Positions 1-9,622 of a stretch of DNA of 64,000 bases are shown piece by piece. Under the pieces are notes generated by a model, which saw only the letters and a list, made by a program, of their open reading frames with translations, searched no databases and had not been told where the DNA came from. Every line of letters starts with the position of its first letter. Position 1 is the first letter of the stretch. Source of the DNA: Rhizobium albus (GTDB lineage: Bacteria; Pseudomonadota; Alphaproteobacteria; Rhizobiales; Rhizobiaceae); the NCBI GenBank assembly GCA_030160035.1, contig BSNO01000003.1:1178001-1242000 (forward strand). Reading direction: 5' to 3'. The translations under genes and the position numbers were made by a program.

Positions 1-783
1 CGCCCGCTCGGGAAGGGCGGCCAGAAGCGCGGCGGTGTAGGGATGATGCGGATCGCGGAAGAGTTCCCTGACCGGCTGCTCCTCCACCTTCTGGCCCGCA
101 TACTGAACCTGCACGCGCTCGGCGGTTTCGGCGACCACGCCCATGTCGTGCGTGATCAGGATCAGGCCCATGTCGGTCTCCTTCTGGAGCCGCACGAGAA
201 GATCGAGAATCTGAGCCTGAATGGTGACGTCGAGCGCCGTCGTCGGCTCGTCGGCGATCAGGAGCTTCGGGTTGCAGGACAGCGCCATAGCGATCATCAC
301 GCGCTGGCTCATGCCGCCGGAAAGCTGGTGCGGGAAAGCCGAGAGACGTTCCGCCGGCGCGGGGATGCCGACCAGTTCCAGAAGCTCGATCGACCGCTGA
401 CGCCGCTCCTTGCGGCCGAGCCCGAGATGCTTGCGCAGCATTTCGCCGATCTGGAAACCGACGGTGAAGCACGGATTGAGGCTCGACATCGGCTCCTGGA
501 AGATCATGGCGATATCCTTGCCGATGATCCTGCGCCGATCGCGCGCCGACATGCCGATGAGATCGTTGCCTTCGAAGCGCATCACATCCGCTTCGATTTT
601 CGCCGTCCAGGGCAGGAGCCCCATCAGCGCCAGCATCGACACCGACTTGCCGGAGCCGGACTCGCCGACGATCGAAAGAATTTCGCCGGCATCGACGGTG
701 AGGCTCACGCCATCCACCGCCTTGAAGGGGCCAGACGACGTGTCGAAAGTGACGGTGAGGTTTTCAAGTTCGAGAAGCGGCAT
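1..783 (-). CDS. dppD: Peptide ABC transporter ATP-binding protein (DppD/OppD type), 3' end cut by window
   Basis: This is the ATPase that would power import of di- or oligopeptides through the two permeases encoded just upstream. The visible 261 residues hold Walker A (GESGSGKS, about 40-47), a Q-loop ([12 protein letters not shown]), the signature LSGGMSQR, Walker B ([12 protein letters not shown]) and the switch histidine (LITHD). Family members run to about 330 aa, so the C-terminal peptide-transporter domain lies beyond the left edge. The ATG shares its A with the stop of dppC (TGATG), so translational coupling is likely. A second ATPase (DppF) may follow outside the window. Substrate specificity is inferred from family and context only. 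Confidence 0.93.
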   Translation of the reverse strand, partial: MPLLELENLTVTFDTSSGPFKAVDGVSLTVDAGEILSIVGESGSGKSVSMLALMGLLPWTAKIEADVMRFEGNDLIGMSARDRRRIIGKDIAMIFQEPMSSLNPCFTVGFQIGEMLRKHLGLGRKERRQRSIELLELVGIPAPAERLSAFPHQLSGGMSQRVMIAMALSCNPKLLIADEPTTALDVTIQAQILDLLVRLQKETDMGLILITHDMGVVAETAERVQVQYAGQKVEEQPVRELFRDPHHPYTAALLAALPERA

Positions 784-1721
784 CAGGACCTCTTCAGCTT
801 GGGGTCGAGCGCATCACGCAGGCCATCGCCCATCAGGTTGATGGCGAGGACCGTGATCAGGATGGCAAGACCCGGGAAAGTGACGACCCACCAGGCGCGC
901 AGGATGAATTCGCGCGCTTCCGCCAGCATCGTGCCCCATTCGGGTGTCGGCGGCTGGGCCCCCATGCCGAGGAAGCCGAGTGCTGCGGCGTCGAGGATCG
1001 CGTTGGAGAAGGAGAGCGTCGCCTGCACGATCAGCGGGGCGAGGCAGTTCGGCAGGATCGTCACGAACATCAGGCGCAGGCGGCTGGCACCGACGACGCG
1101 GGCGGACGTCACATATTCCCGCTCGCTTTCGGCCAGCACCGAAGCGCGCGTCAAACGCACGAAATGGGGCTGAAGCACGAGCGCAATGGCGATCATCGCA
1201 TTGGTCAGGCCTGGGCCGAGAATGGCAACGAGGACGAGCGCCAGCAGGAGCGACGGGAAGGCGAGGATCACGTCCATGACGCGCATGATCACCGTATCGA
1301 TCCAGCCTCGGAAAAAGCCCGCGACCAGGCCGAGCAGCACGCCGGACGAGACAGAAAGAATAACGACGACCACGCCGATGAAGAGCGAAAAGCGTGCGCC
1401 ATACATCAGTCTCGAAAGCACATCGCGACCAACGGGATCCGTACCAAGGATATAAGCGCTGCGGCCGCCTTCCTCCCACATGGGCGGAATGAGCAATGCA
1501 TCGCGGTTCTGGATCGTCGGCGCGTGCGGCGCCAGCAGCGGCGCGAACACGGCGATCGCGACGATGATCAGGAAGATCACGAGACCGATGACGGCGCCCT
1601 TGTTCTGGCTGAAATAGTACCAGAACTCCGAAAGGCCGGAACGTGGCTTCGCTGCGGTTTCGGGCACTCCCGCCTCGGTCCGTTCGTCGATGGCGGATTT
1701 TTCTGCTTCGATATGGGACAT
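783..1721 (-). CDS. dppC: Peptide ABC transporter permease (DppC type)
   Basis: This inner-membrane permease of 312 aa has a cytoplasmic N-terminus of about 38 residues, a first membrane helix (about 42-62), and then the binding-protein-dependent transport domain, with conserved [12 protein letters not shown] and an EAA loop around [13 protein letters not shown]. It pairs with DppB to form the translocation pore. It begins 9 nt after the dppB stop and its own stop overlaps the dppD start by one base, so the four genes form one operon. The length matches the family. Family assignment is firm; the transported peptide is unknown. Confidence 0.94.
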   Translation of the reverse strand: MSHIEAEKSAIDERTEAGVPETAAKPRSGLSEFWYYFSQNKGAVIGLVIFLIIVAIAVFAPLLAPHAPTIQNRDALLIPPMWEEGGRSAYILGTDPVGRDVLSRLMYGARFSLFIGVVVVILSVSSGVLLGLVAGFFRGWIDTVIMRVMDVILAFPSLLLALVLVAILGPGLTNAMIAIALVLQPHFVRLTRASVLAESEREYVTSARVVGASRLRLMFVTILPNCLAPLIVQATLSFSNAILDAAALGFLGMGAQPPTPEWGTMLAEAREFILRAWWVVTFPGLAILITVLAINLMGDGLRDALDPKLKRS

Positions 1722-1730
1722 GGCCGCTTC

Positions 1731-2735
1731 CTAGTGCCGGATTCGCGGGTTTATCAGCCCGTAGAGCATGTCGACGAGAAGATTGACGAACATGATGATG
1801 ATGGCGATCAGCAGGAGACCGCCCTGGACGACGGCGTAGTCGCGCCGGAAGACCGAATCGACCATCCACTTGCCAATGCCGGGCCAGGAGAAGATGGTTT
1901 CCGTCAGGATCGCGCCGGCAAGCAGCACGCCGACCTGAAGGCCGATCGTGGTGACGACCGGGATCATGGCGTTGCGCAGCGCATGGAGCCCGATGACGCG
2001 CCGTGGCGACAGTCCCTTCGAGCGCGCGGTCCGCACATAATCTTCGCCGAGAACCTCCAGCATGGCGGAGCGTGTCTGGCGCGCAATCACGGCAAGCGGA
2101 ATGGTTGCGAGCACGATGGTCGGCAGGATCAGATGGCTGAGCGCCGACAGGAAAGCGCCGTCCTGACCCGACAAGAGGCTGTCGATCAGCATGAAACCGG
2201 TGACGGGCGGAAAGAAGTACAGCAGCGATATGCGGCCCGAAACCGGCGTCCAGCCGAGCGTTCCGGAAAAAAGGATGATGAGCAGCAGGCCCCACCAGAA
2301 GATCGGCATGGAATAGCCGACAAGCGCGGTACCCATGACGGTCTGGTCGATCCAGGTGCCGCGCTTGACTGCGGCCAGCACGCCAAGCGGGATACCGAGC
2401 GCCGTTGCCAGCACGATGGCGCAGAGGGCGAGCTCGATCGTGGCTGGAAACAGCGTGAAGAATTCGTCGAGCACCGGTCGGCGGGTCACGATCGAGGTGC
2501 CGAGATCGCCCTGCAGGATGCCCATGAGGTAGTCGAAATACTGAGCGACCAGCGGTCGGTCGAAGCCCATTTCAGCGCTCAGCTGCGCATAGCGCTCCGC
2601 GCTCATGCCCCGCTCGCCGGCAAGCAGCATGATCGGATCGCCGGGCAGCAGGCGGATGAACGCAAACGAGATGATCGAAACCCCGATGAAGGTCGGGATG
2701 ATCAGCGCCAGCCGTGAGAGAAAGAACCGTAACAT
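1731..2735 (-). CDS. dppB: Peptide ABC transporter permease (DppB type)
   Basis: This 334-aa inner-membrane permease starts with a typical hydrophobic N-terminus (MLRFFLSRLALIIPTFIGVS), followed by the family's LLPGDPIMLL and a long periplasmic loop before the transport domain with LGEDYVRTARSKGL. The reading frame is open for another 95 codons upstream, but that part lies inside dppA in another frame, so the start is placed at the ATG at 2735. It follows dppA by 56 nt. It forms the membrane channel together with DppC. Confidence 0.93.
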   Translation of the reverse strand: MLRFFLSRLALIIPTFIGVSIISFAFIRLLPGDPIMLLAGERGMSAERYAQLSAEMGFDRPLVAQYFDYLMGILQGDLGTSIVTRRPVLDEFFTLFPATIELALCAIVLATALGIPLGVLAAVKRGTWIDQTVMGTALVGYSMPIFWWGLLLIILFSGTLGWTPVSGRISLLYFFPPVTGFMLIDSLLSGQDGAFLSALSHLILPTIVLATIPLAVIARQTRSAMLEVLGEDYVRTARSKGLSPRRVIGLHALRNAMIPVVTTIGLQVGVLLAGAILTETIFSWPGIGKWMVDSVFRRDYAVVQGGLLLIAIIIMFVNLLVDMLYGLINPRIRH

Positions 2736-2791
2736 GGCAAAAACCGGGAGCGGCTCATCACCGCCCCCGGCTCCCTGTCTTTGAACAGACT

Positions 2792-4387
2792 TTATTCGGC
2801 GATGTCGACGCCGTCGAACGTCATGTCGCCGAGCGGGCTCTGAACGAAGCCGGTGACTTCGCTGCGCATCGGAACGTAGACGACCGAGTGAGCGATCGTT
2901 GCCCAGGGGGCTTCCTGCTTGAAGATTTCCTGAGCCTGCGTGTAGAGCTCGGCACGCTCTTCCTGGGTCGGAAGCGTCTTGGCTTCCTGGACGAGCGCAT
3001 CGAACTCCTCGTTGCACCACTGAGCGCGGTTTGCGCCGCCAACAGCATCGCAGCCGAGAAGAACGGCGAGGAAGTTGTCCGGATCGCCGTTGTCGCCGGT
3101 CCAGCCGAGAAGCACAGCACCGTCGCGGTCTTCAGCCGAAGAACGCTCCAGATATTCGCCCCACTCGTAGGAGACGATCTCGACGTCGACGCCGATCGCA
3201 TCGAAGTCGGCCTGCATCAACTCGGCCATGCGGCGTGCGTTCGGGTTGTACGGACGCGAAACGGGCATTGCCCAGATCTTCATCGAAAGATCGGTGACGC
3301 CGGCCTCTTCGAGAGCCGCGCGGGCAGCTTCCGGATCGTATTCATCGTCGACGAGGTTGTCGTTGTAGGACCACATTGTCGGCGGGATCGGTGCCTTGGC
3401 GACGGTGCCAGCGCCCTGGTAGACGGCGTCGATGATCGCCTGCTTGTTGATCGCCATGTTCAGCGCGCGGCGCACTTCAGGACGATCGAAGGGCTCCTGC
3501 GTCGTGTTGTAGGCGAAGTAGCCGACGTTCAGGCCTTCCTGTTCCATGACGGTCAGGTCGGCGTTCTGCTGCAGGCTTTCGAGGTCCGCCGGGTTCGGGT
3601 AGGCCATGATGTGGCACTCGCCCGCAGCCAGACGCTGCTGGCGAACCGAAGCGTCCGTCGTGATCGCGAAGACCAGATCGTCGATCGGCTCTACGCCAGC
3701 CCAGTAATCGTCGAAGGACGAGTAACGGATGGCGGCATCGGCCTGATAAGCGACGAACTGGAACGGGCCGGTGCCGATCGGCGCCTGGTTCAGCTGCTCG
3801 GGCGTGCCGGCTGCTTCGAGCTGGTCGGCATATTCCTTCGACATGATCGAAGCGAACGGCATGGCGAGGTTCGCGAGGAACGGTGCGTTCGGTGCCGTCA
3901 GCGTGAACTTGACCGTCAGATCGTCGACCTTTTCGATCGAAGCGACGAGGTCAGGCATCGACATGGAGTTGTAGTACTCCCACGAAGCGCCCGAAACATA
4001 GGCGTTGTAGGAATTTTCCGAATTGCCCTGGCGATCGAACGAGAAGATCACGTCATCGGCGTTCAGGTCGCGGGTGGGCGTGAAGCTGTCGCTGGAATGA
4101 AACTTGACGCCTTCACGAAGCTTGAAGGTGTATTCCAAGCCGTCTTCGGAGACTTCATAGCTTTCGGCAAGGCCGGGCTCGGTCTCGGTCGTGCCCTTCT
4201 TGAACTCCAAGAGGCGGTTGTAGATCGGGTGTGCGGAAGCGTCGAAGGTCGTGCCGGACGTGTAGAGCGCGGGGTCGAAGCCTTCCGGCGAGCCTTCCGA
4301 GCAATAAACGAGCGTCTTGGCCTGCGCAGCCGCTCCGAAGCAGGCCACGAGCATCGTCGTAGCCAAAAGCGTCTTGAGGTGACTCAT
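2792..4387 (-). CDS. dppA: Periplasmic peptide-binding protein of an ABC transporter (DppA type)
   Basis: This is the 531-aa solute-binding lipid-free periplasmic protein of SBP family 5 that captures peptides and delivers them to DppBC. It has a signal peptide with likely cleavage after AQA at residue 23, then the family pattern (CSEGSPEGFDPAL, ESYEVSEDGLEYTFKLREGVKFH). The frame is open to 4471, but the ATG at 4387 gives the signal peptide and has an AGGGGA ribosome site about 9 nt upstream. The gene is the first of the dpp operon. The dgcN-dgcA genes upstream suggest that peptides carrying glutamate could be among the cargo; this is inference. Confidence 0.93.
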   Translation of the reverse strand: MSHLKTLLATTMLVACFGAAAQAKTLVYCSEGSPEGFDPALYTSGTTFDASAHPIYNRLLEFKKGTTETEPGLAESYEVSEDGLEYTFKLREGVKFHSSDSFTPTRDLNADDVIFSFDRQGNSENSYNAYVSGASWEYYNSMSMPDLVASIEKVDDLTVKFTLTAPNAPFLANLAMPFASIMSKEYADQLEAAGTPEQLNQAPIGTGPFQFVAYQADAAIRYSSFDDYWAGVEPIDDLVFAITTDASVRQQRLAAGECHIMAYPNPADLESLQQNADLTVMEQEGLNVGYFAYNTTQEPFDRPEVRRALNMAINKQAIIDAVYQGAGTVAKAPIPPTMWSYNDNLVDDEYDPEAARAALEEAGVTDLSMKIWAMPVSRPYNPNARRMAELMQADFDAIGVDVEIVSYEWGEYLERSSAEDRDGAVLLGWTGDNGDPDNFLAVLLGCDAVGGANRAQWCNEEFDALVQEAKTLPTQEERAELYTQAQEIFKQEAPWATIAHSVVYVPMRSEVTGFVQSPLGDMTFDGVDIAE

Positions 4388-4667
4388 AATAGCGTTCCCC
4401 TGGAACTGGTTTTGAAGGAAGTTTTCTTTTGAACGCCTGAACCGATCCGAATTGGTGGAGAAAACGGCCATCAGGTAGGGTTCTGGTCAGGAGCAAACGT
4501 CAATCCGAACCGAATTGCAACGTGAGCCTCGTGCTTTTTTTGACTGGATGATCAAACCGTGAAGTCAGCGCAACAAAATTGCGCTGACTTTATCCCGCGA
4601 GATCATTTCGCTCAATATTGCTGCATTGCAGCATGATCGTGCTGTGGACAGGCTCTCCAGCGCAATA
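4388..4667. promoter_or_regulatory. Intergenic region ahead of dppA
   Basis: This 280-bp region separates the end of dgcA from the start of dppA and should carry the dppA promoter. Besides the palindrome listed separately it is AT-richer than its surroundings and has no convincing ORF. I could not identify a -10/-35 pair with confidence. Confidence 0.4.
4562..4590. promoter_or_regulatory. Perfect 29-nt palindrome: operator or terminator stem
   Basis: Two perfect 12-nt arms (AAGTCAGCGCAA and its complement) flank a 5-nt loop, CAAAA. Neither strand has a clear T-run after the stem, so a simple intrinsic terminator is not favoured. A binding site for a dimeric regulator controlling the dpp operon is an alternative. 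It lies 175 nt upstream of the dppA start and 78 nt downstream of dgcA. Confidence 0.5.
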
Positions 4668-5651
4668 TTATCCCCAGAGTGCGGGCGGCGCCGGCCGGAC
4701 CATCGAGCCTTCGTAATGCATGGCATGTTCGCGGTCCTCGGCAAGCAGAAGAGGCCCATCGAGATCGACAAGCTCGGCCCCCTGCGCCACGAGAAGAGCG
4801 GGCGCCATTGCAAGGGATGAACCCACCATGCACCCGACCATCACGGTAAATCCTGCTTGCCGCGCGGCTTGGCGCAGCGCCAGCGCTTCAGTCAGACCGC
4901 CCGTCTTGTCGAGCTTGATGTTCACCATGTCGTATCGCCCTTCCAGCTCGGCGAGCGAGGCGCGGTCGTGGCAGCTTTCGTCGGCACAGACGGGCAGGGG
5001 GCGCTCGATCTCGCCGAGCATGGCGTCCTGCCCGGCAGGCAGGGGTTGTTCGACCATGGCTACGCCGAGCTTCAGGAGGTAGGGCGCGATGTCAGAATAG
5101 AGCTCCGTCGTCCAACCTTCGTTGGCGTCGACGATGATCGTCGTAAGCGGTGCGCCGGCGCGCACCGCTTCGAGCCGCGCGATGTCGTTCTCGCCGCCGA
5201 GCTTCAGCTTGAGCAGGGGCCGAGCAGCGTGCTCCTCCGCCTTCCGACGCATCGTTTCCGGCTCGGCCAGCGACAGGGTGTAGGCGGTCTGAAGCGCCGT
5301 CGGCGCCGGCAGACCCGCCAATTCGTGAACCGGGCGTCCGGCCCGCTTGGCTTCGAGATCCCAGAACGCGCAGTCGAGCGCGTTGCGGGCGGCGCCTGCT
5401 GGCAACCGCTCCTGCAGGCTTTGCCGGTCGATGTTTCCGGAAGCGATCGCATCGGCAAGGTGCCGGATTTCGGCAATCACGCCTTCGACGGTCTCGCCAT
5501 AGCGAGCATAAGGAACGCACTCGCCCCAGCCCATGAGATCGCCATCGGTGAGCTTCACGGTGACGACGCGCGCATGGGTGCGCGAGCCGCGAGAGATGGT
5601 GAAGACATCCTTCAGCGCGAAGACATCTTCGGTAACGTCGAGCTTGATCAT
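4668..5651 (-). CDS. dgcA: N-acetyl-D-glutamate racemase DgcA / dipeptide epimerase-like (enolase superfamily)
   Basis: This 327-aa protein belongs to the mandelate racemase/muconate cycloisomerase group. It has a capping domain (about 1-115) and a barrel with the KxK motif (K148, K150), metal ligands D175 (VDAN), E201 (VEQPLP) and D224 (ADES), and the second catalytic lysine near K246. Two functions are known for close families: L-Ala-D/L-Glu epimerase, and DgcA, which racemises N-acetyl-D-glutamate to the L form. The neighbour 3 nt upstream is a DUF1611/DgcN protein, which favours the DgcA role. With the downstream peptide transporter, use of D-Glu from wall peptides is a reasonable inference. 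Confidence 0.8.
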   Translation of the reverse strand: MIKLDVTEDVFALKDVFTISRGSRTHARVVTVKLTDGDLMGWGECVPYARYGETVEGVIAEIRHLADAIASGNIDRQSLQERLPAGAARNALDCAFWDLEAKRAGRPVHELAGLPAPTALQTAYTLSLAEPETMRRKAEEHAARPLLKLKLGGENDIARLEAVRAGAPLTTIIVDANEGWTTELYSDIAPYLLKLGVAMVEQPLPAGQDAMLGEIERPLPVCADESCHDRASLAELEGRYDMVNIKLDKTGGLTEALALRQAARQAGFTVMVGCMVGSSLAMAPALLVAQGAELVDLDGPLLLAEDREHAMHYEGSMVRPAPPALWG

Positions 5652-5654
5652 CGC

Positions 5655-6656
5655 TCAGGCCAGCGCTTCGACGAGCCGTGCGGCGCCGTGGCGATAGGGA
5701 TCGACGGTGGGAAGGCCCATTCGCGCTTCGATGTCCTCCAGCAATCGGCGCGCGTCGTCCTCACCGAGTGCTGCGGTGTTGATGGATATGCCCGTAACGA
5801 CGCAGCCGGGATTGACGATGCGAGCCATTTTCAAGGCGATGTCGCGCAGATCTTCCAGCGATGGCAGCGCATAGGAAGGCAGGCCGCGCATATGGGTGCG
5901 TGTCGGTTCGTGGCAAAGCACCAGAGCGTCCGGCTGACCGCCATGGATCAGCGCCAGCGTCACGCCGGAATAGGAGGCGTGGAAGAGGCTTCCCTGTCCC
6001 TCGATGAGATCCCAGTGATCAGGATCGTTGTCGGGGGTGAGCCATTCGACGCTTCCGGCCATGAAATCGGCAACGACGGCATCCAGCGGAACGCCGTTGC
6101 CGGTGATGAGGATGCCGGTCTGACCGGTTGCCCGGAACGTCGCCTTCTGGCCCCGCGCCGTCATTTCCCGTTCCATGGCGAGTGCCGTGTACATCTTGCC
6201 GACCGAGCAATCGGTGCCGACCGCCAGGCAGCGCTTACCCCGCCGACGTTCGCCGTTCGCGATGGGATAGTCGACGCTCGGCACGCGCACATCATGCAGC
6301 GACCGCCCGTTGGCCTCGGCGGCGCGCACCAGTTCAGGCTCGTCCGTCAGGAGGTTGTGGAGACCGGAGGCAACGTCGAGGCCGGCTTCGAGTGCCTGAA
6401 CCAGAACCGCGATCCAGTCCTTCGAGATCACGCCGCCCCGATTGGCGACGCCGACGACGAGCGTCTTGACGCCATTAGCCACGGCTTCCTCGATCGTCAT
6501 GTCGGGCAGGCGCATGTCCGCCTTGCAGCCGGGCAGCCGAAATTGCCCGATTGCGAAATCCGGCCGCCAGTCGCGGATGCCCTGGGCAACCTTCGCCGCA
6601 AGAGGATCGGCGGCATCACCGAGAAAAAGCAGATAGGGCGTAGCAATCATCGTCAT
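5655..6656 (-). CDS. dgcN: D-glutamate N-acetyltransferase DgcN (DUF1611 family)
   Basis: This is a 333-aa protein of the DUF1611 family, with a Rossmann-like N-terminal part and a P-loop-type segment (GTDCSVGK, 147-154) followed by DLIEGQGSL near 216. The family includes DgcN, which acetylates D-glutamate in a D-Glu breakdown route and works with DgcA; the two genes here are 3 nt apart in the right order. The frame is open 28 codons further upstream, but the methionine at 6656 begins the conserved region and has a GGAG about 11 nt before it; a second ATG at 6650 is also possible. The family call is firm; the exact reaction rests on homology and context. Confidence 0.8.
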   Translation of the reverse strand: MTMIATPYLLFLGDAADPLAAKVAQGIRDWRPDFAIGQFRLPGCKADMRLPDMTIEEAVANGVKTLVVGVANRGGVISKDWIAVLVQALEAGLDVASGLHNLLTDEPELVRAAEANGRSLHDVRVPSVDYPIANGERRRGKRCLAVGTDCSVGKMYTALAMEREMTARGQKATFRATGQTGILITGNGVPLDAVVADFMAGSVEWLTPDNDPDHWDLIEGQGSLFHASYSGVTLALIHGGQPDALVLCHEPTRTHMRGLPSYALPSLEDLRDIALKMARIVNPGCVVTGISINTAALGEDDARRLLEDIEARMGLPTVDPYRHGAARLVEALA

Positions 6657-6833
6657 TTCGCAGTCGGCTCCGATATTCGTTGCCCCAAGCCTATCGATGC
6701 CCCCGATGCGGCGAAAGAGGGGGAAGCTCGCGGCATACAAAATCTCGTTATCAGGAACGCTCTGGCGTCGCCGGACTTATAGGTTAGATTTCACCCGTTT
6801 CTGACCTTCAATTTCACCATCCGTGAGACGCGA

Positions 6834-7850
6834 ATGAGCGGTTTGCTGGCACTTCTCGATGACGTCGCGGCCCTGACCAAGCTTGCGGCAGCGCAATTGG
6901 ATGACATCACCGCGCAGGCATCGCGCGTCGGCGTCAAGGTCGCCGGCGCCGTGATCGATGATACGGCAAAGGCCGGAGCGAAGTCGCTCGGCGTCGTCGT
7001 GGATGACGCGGCGGTTACGCCAAAATACGTCCAGGACCTTCCGGCCGCCCGTGAACTGCCCATCGTCTGGCAAATCGCGCGCGGATCGATCTTCAACAAG
7101 CTGGTCATCCTGCTGCCGGCAGCGCTGCTGCTCGACACGTTCGCGCCGTGGCTGATCACGCCACTGCTCATGCTGGGCGGCTCTTATCTCTGCTTCGAGG
7201 GCGCCGAAAAAATCCTGCATCTCTTCGCGCCGCATGAAGAGGGGAAGGAACACGCTGAGACGATCGATGCCGCACATCTCGAGAAAGAGCGCGTGGCGGG
7301 CGCCATCAAGACCGACTTCATCCTGTCTGCTGAAATCATGACGATCGCGCTCGCCGCGATCGAAGCGCAAGGCGTCCTTTCGCGTGGCGTGGTGCTCGCG
7401 CTTGTCGCCATCGGCATTACCGTACTCGTCTATGGCGCCGTAGCACTCCTGGTGAAGGCCGACGATTTCGGGTTGAAGCTTGCGCAGGTCGGCAGGCTCG
7501 GGGTCACGCGCTCCATCGGGCGCGGCATCGTCAAGGGCATGCCGAGCGTGATGACGGCGATCTCCACCATAGGTACTGCCGCCATGCTGTGGGTCGGCGG
7601 CTCGATCGTGCTTCACGGGCTCGAAGAGTTCGGGTTTGGAGCGCTCAGCCATGTCATCCACGATATCGCGCATGGCGCGGGGGCGCTCGTGCCGGCGGCT
7701 GAAGGCGCAGTCACCTGGATCGTCACCGCAGCGCTGGACGGCGTGTTCGGTCTCGCGCTTGGCTTGCTGCTGGTGCCGGTGGTCACACGCGTGCTCACGC
7801 CGATCGCGAATGCGTTTCGCGGAAAGAAGGAAGCCCCCGCCGCTCATTGA
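6834..7850 (+). CDS. DUF808 family inner-membrane protein (YedI-like)
   Basis: This 338-aa protein opens with the family pattern SGLLALLDDVAALTKLAAAQ and then VVDDAAVTPKYVQ, diagnostic of DUF808 (E. coli YedI). It has several hydrophobic segments: about 90-125, two or three between 165 and 205, then about 235-260, and a last one near 305-325. The C-terminus is basic. It stands alone, divergent from dgcN across a 177-bp gap. No function is established for the family, and nothing in the neighbourhood suggests one. Confidence 0.88.
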   Translation: MSGLLALLDDVAALTKLAAAQLDDITAQASRVGVKVAGAVIDDTAKAGAKSLGVVVDDAAVTPKYVQDLPAARELPIVWQIARGSIFNKLVILLPAALLLDTFAPWLITPLLMLGGSYLCFEGAEKILHLFAPHEEGKEHAETIDAAHLEKERVAGAIKTDFILSAEIMTIALAAIEAQGVLSRGVVLALVAIGITVLVYGAVALLVKADDFGLKLAQVGRLGVTRSIGRGIVKGMPSVMTAISTIGTAAMLWVGGSIVLHGLEEFGFGALSHVIHDIAHGAGALVPAAEGAVTWIVTAALDGVFGLALGLLLVPVVTRVLTPIANAFRGKKEAPAAH

Positions 7851-7875
7851 GGGGAACGGGTCCGATCGCGGGAAC

Positions 7876-7944
7876 CGCTAAAGCGTTTCCAGGTGAAGTG
7901 GATACCGGTTCACCGCCGGAAACGCGACAAATCAAAAACTTAGA
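7876..7944. repeat. Dispersed Rhizobiales-type palindromic intergenic repeat
   Basis: The element folds as nested arms: GCGTTTCC (7883-7890) with GGAAACGC (7918-7925), and GGTGAA (7892-7897) with TTCACC (7909-7914), around GTGGATACCGG. It ends in an A-rich stretch and TAGAGC. From memory, near-identical elements are scattered between genes in many Rhizobiales genomes. It sits between the convergent DUF808 and xseA genes. Just downstream, GAAACGCG and GCTTTAG (7963-7981) echo its 5' end in inverted order, so part of a longer unit may extend to the xseA stop. Confidence 0.7.
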
Positions 7945-7978
7945 GCCGTTAACTTATTCGAAGAAACGCGAAACTGCT

Positions 7979-9577
7979 TTAGAACAGTGATCCCTGTTTC
8001 GGCTTGATCGCATCGCCCTCGGATGCAGGCGCCTTTCTGACCGGCTTCCTCGGTGCGGAGCCGTCCAAGGCGAGCGCATCCACCGTCCCGTCGGCAAATT
8101 TCAGCGACAGGCGCTGGCCGGAATTGACCTGTTCAGCAAGCGACAAGGCTTGCCCCGTTTCATCGCGCACGATCGCATAACCGCGCTTCAGCACATTGTC
8201 CGGATTGAGCGAGCCGAGCACGCGCGACTGCTCGACCATCTGGCTGCGCAGGCGCTCGAGCCGCCGCGCCATCACCCTGTCGGCACGCTCCTGCCGGGTG
8301 GCCACCGTCTCGGACAACCGTTCGATGCGCAATTCGATGGGGCGGAGGCTGAGCTGGGATTCGATTCTCGTCAGGCCTGAGCGCGTCCGGTCGAGCCGGC
8401 GCTCGACGATGCGCTCCCCCCGGGTGATGAGATCAGCAACCCGTTGGCGTCGATCCTTGATGCGGGCCTCGAGCGTCGTCGGTGTCAGCCGGCTTGCCCG
8501 CGCCTCGAAGGCCCGGCGCTTGTTCAAGGTGTTCAGTTCCAGCGCGCGACCGAGCTTCGCGGAAACCTCGTCGAAATGCCGCCGGGGCAGCGCAAACAGC
8601 GTGTCGATCGAGGGCAGGGCGCGCGCCGTCTGCCGCAACACCTGCCGCCGCTGGTCGAGGTGGCGCGACATGCAGCCCGAAAGCCTGGCCGAAAGCTGGG
8701 CGAGCCCGGCTTCGAGATCGGCCCTGACCGGCACGGCCATTTCCGCAGCGCCGGTCGGCGTCGGTGCACGGCGGTCGGCCGCATGATCGATCAGCGTCCA
8801 GTCCGTCTCGTGGCCCACCGCCGAAATCAAGGGAATGCTGGAACTCGCCGCCGCGCGCACGACGATCTCGTCGTTGAACCCCCAGAGGTCTTCAAGGCTC
8901 CCCCCGCCTCGGGCGACGATCAGGACATCGGGCCGCGGGATGGCACCTCCGGCCGGCAACGCGTTGAAGCCGTTGATCGCGTTGGAAACTTCCATGCCGG
9001 TGGTCTCGCCCTGAACCCGCACCGGCCAGACGAGCACATGCACGGGGAAGCGGTCACGGATGCGGTGCAGGATATCGCGGATGACGGCACCGGTCGGCGA
9101 TGTCACGACGCCAATGGTCATCGGCATGAAGGGCAGGACACGCTTGCGCGCATCCTCGAACAGCCCCTCGGCGGTAAGCTTGCGCCGGCGCTCTTCCAGA
9201 AGCGCCATCAGCGCGCCGGCCCCGGCGGGCTCCAGCGCCTCGATCACGATCTGATATTTCGATGAGCCGGGATAAGTCGTGACCTTGCCCGTCGCGATCA
9301 CTTCCATGCCTTCCTCGGGCTTGAAGCGAAGTTTGGCGAAGGATGTGCGCCAGATCACGGCCTCGATGCGCGAACGATCGTCCTTCAGCGAGAAATAGGC
9401 GTGGCCAGAAGAATGCGGACCGCGATAGCCGGAAATTTCACCGCGCACGCGCACATGGCCAAACGCATCTTCCACAGTGCGTTTGATTGAGCCCGAAATC
9501 TCGCTGACCGTGAATTCCGTCAGATTCGTCACGGCCTGGGATGCCGTCGGAGAATTGATATTGAAAAAGTCGCTCAT
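7979..9577 (-). CDS. xseA: Exodeoxyribonuclease VII large subunit
   Basis: This is the catalytic subunit of ExoVII, which degrades single-stranded DNA to short oligonucleotides. Across its 532 aa it has an N-terminal OB-fold (about 22-120), then the catalytic region with [10 protein letters not shown] (159-168), [12 protein letters not shown] (221-232) and [20 protein letters not shown] (255-274). A long coiled-coil section with many Arg/Leu heptads follows (about 285-450), and then a C-terminal tail with the KRGYAIVRD element. The length is usual for Rhizobiales. The small subunit gene xseB is not in the window, as is common when the two are unlinked. No strong ribosome site is seen before the ATG. 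Confidence 0.95.
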   Translation of the reverse strand: MSDFFNINSPTASQAVTNLTEFTVSEISGSIKRTVEDAFGHVRVRGEISGYRGPHSSGHAYFSLKDDRSRIEAVIWRTSFAKLRFKPEEGMEVIATGKVTTYPGSSKYQIVIEALEPAGAGALMALLEERRRKLTAEGLFEDARKRVLPFMPMTIGVVTSPTGAVIRDILHRIRDRFPVHVLVWPVRVQGETTGMEVSNAINGFNALPAGGAIPRPDVLIVARGGGSLEDLWGFNDEIVVRAAASSSIPLISAVGHETDWTLIDHAADRRAPTPTGAAEMAVPVRADLEAGLAQLSARLSGCMSRHLDQRRQVLRQTARALPSIDTLFALPRRHFDEVSAKLGRALELNTLNKRRAFEARASRLTPTTLEARIKDRRQRVADLITRGERIVERRLDRTRSGLTRIESQLSLRPIELRIERLSETVATRQERADRVMARRLERLRSQMVEQSRVLGSLNPDNVLKRGYAIVRDETGQALSLAEQVNSGQRLSLKFADGTVDALALDGSAPRKPVRKAPASEGDAIKPKQGSLF

Positions 9578-9622
9578 CGCACCATTGCGCCCGGTTGCTT
9601 CGAGAGGGTCAAGCGATGCGGC

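Noticed and set aside
43-2717. Long plus-strand frames over the dpp genes
   Set aside because: The minus strand encodes clear DppD, DppC and DppB motifs; the plus frames are shadows.
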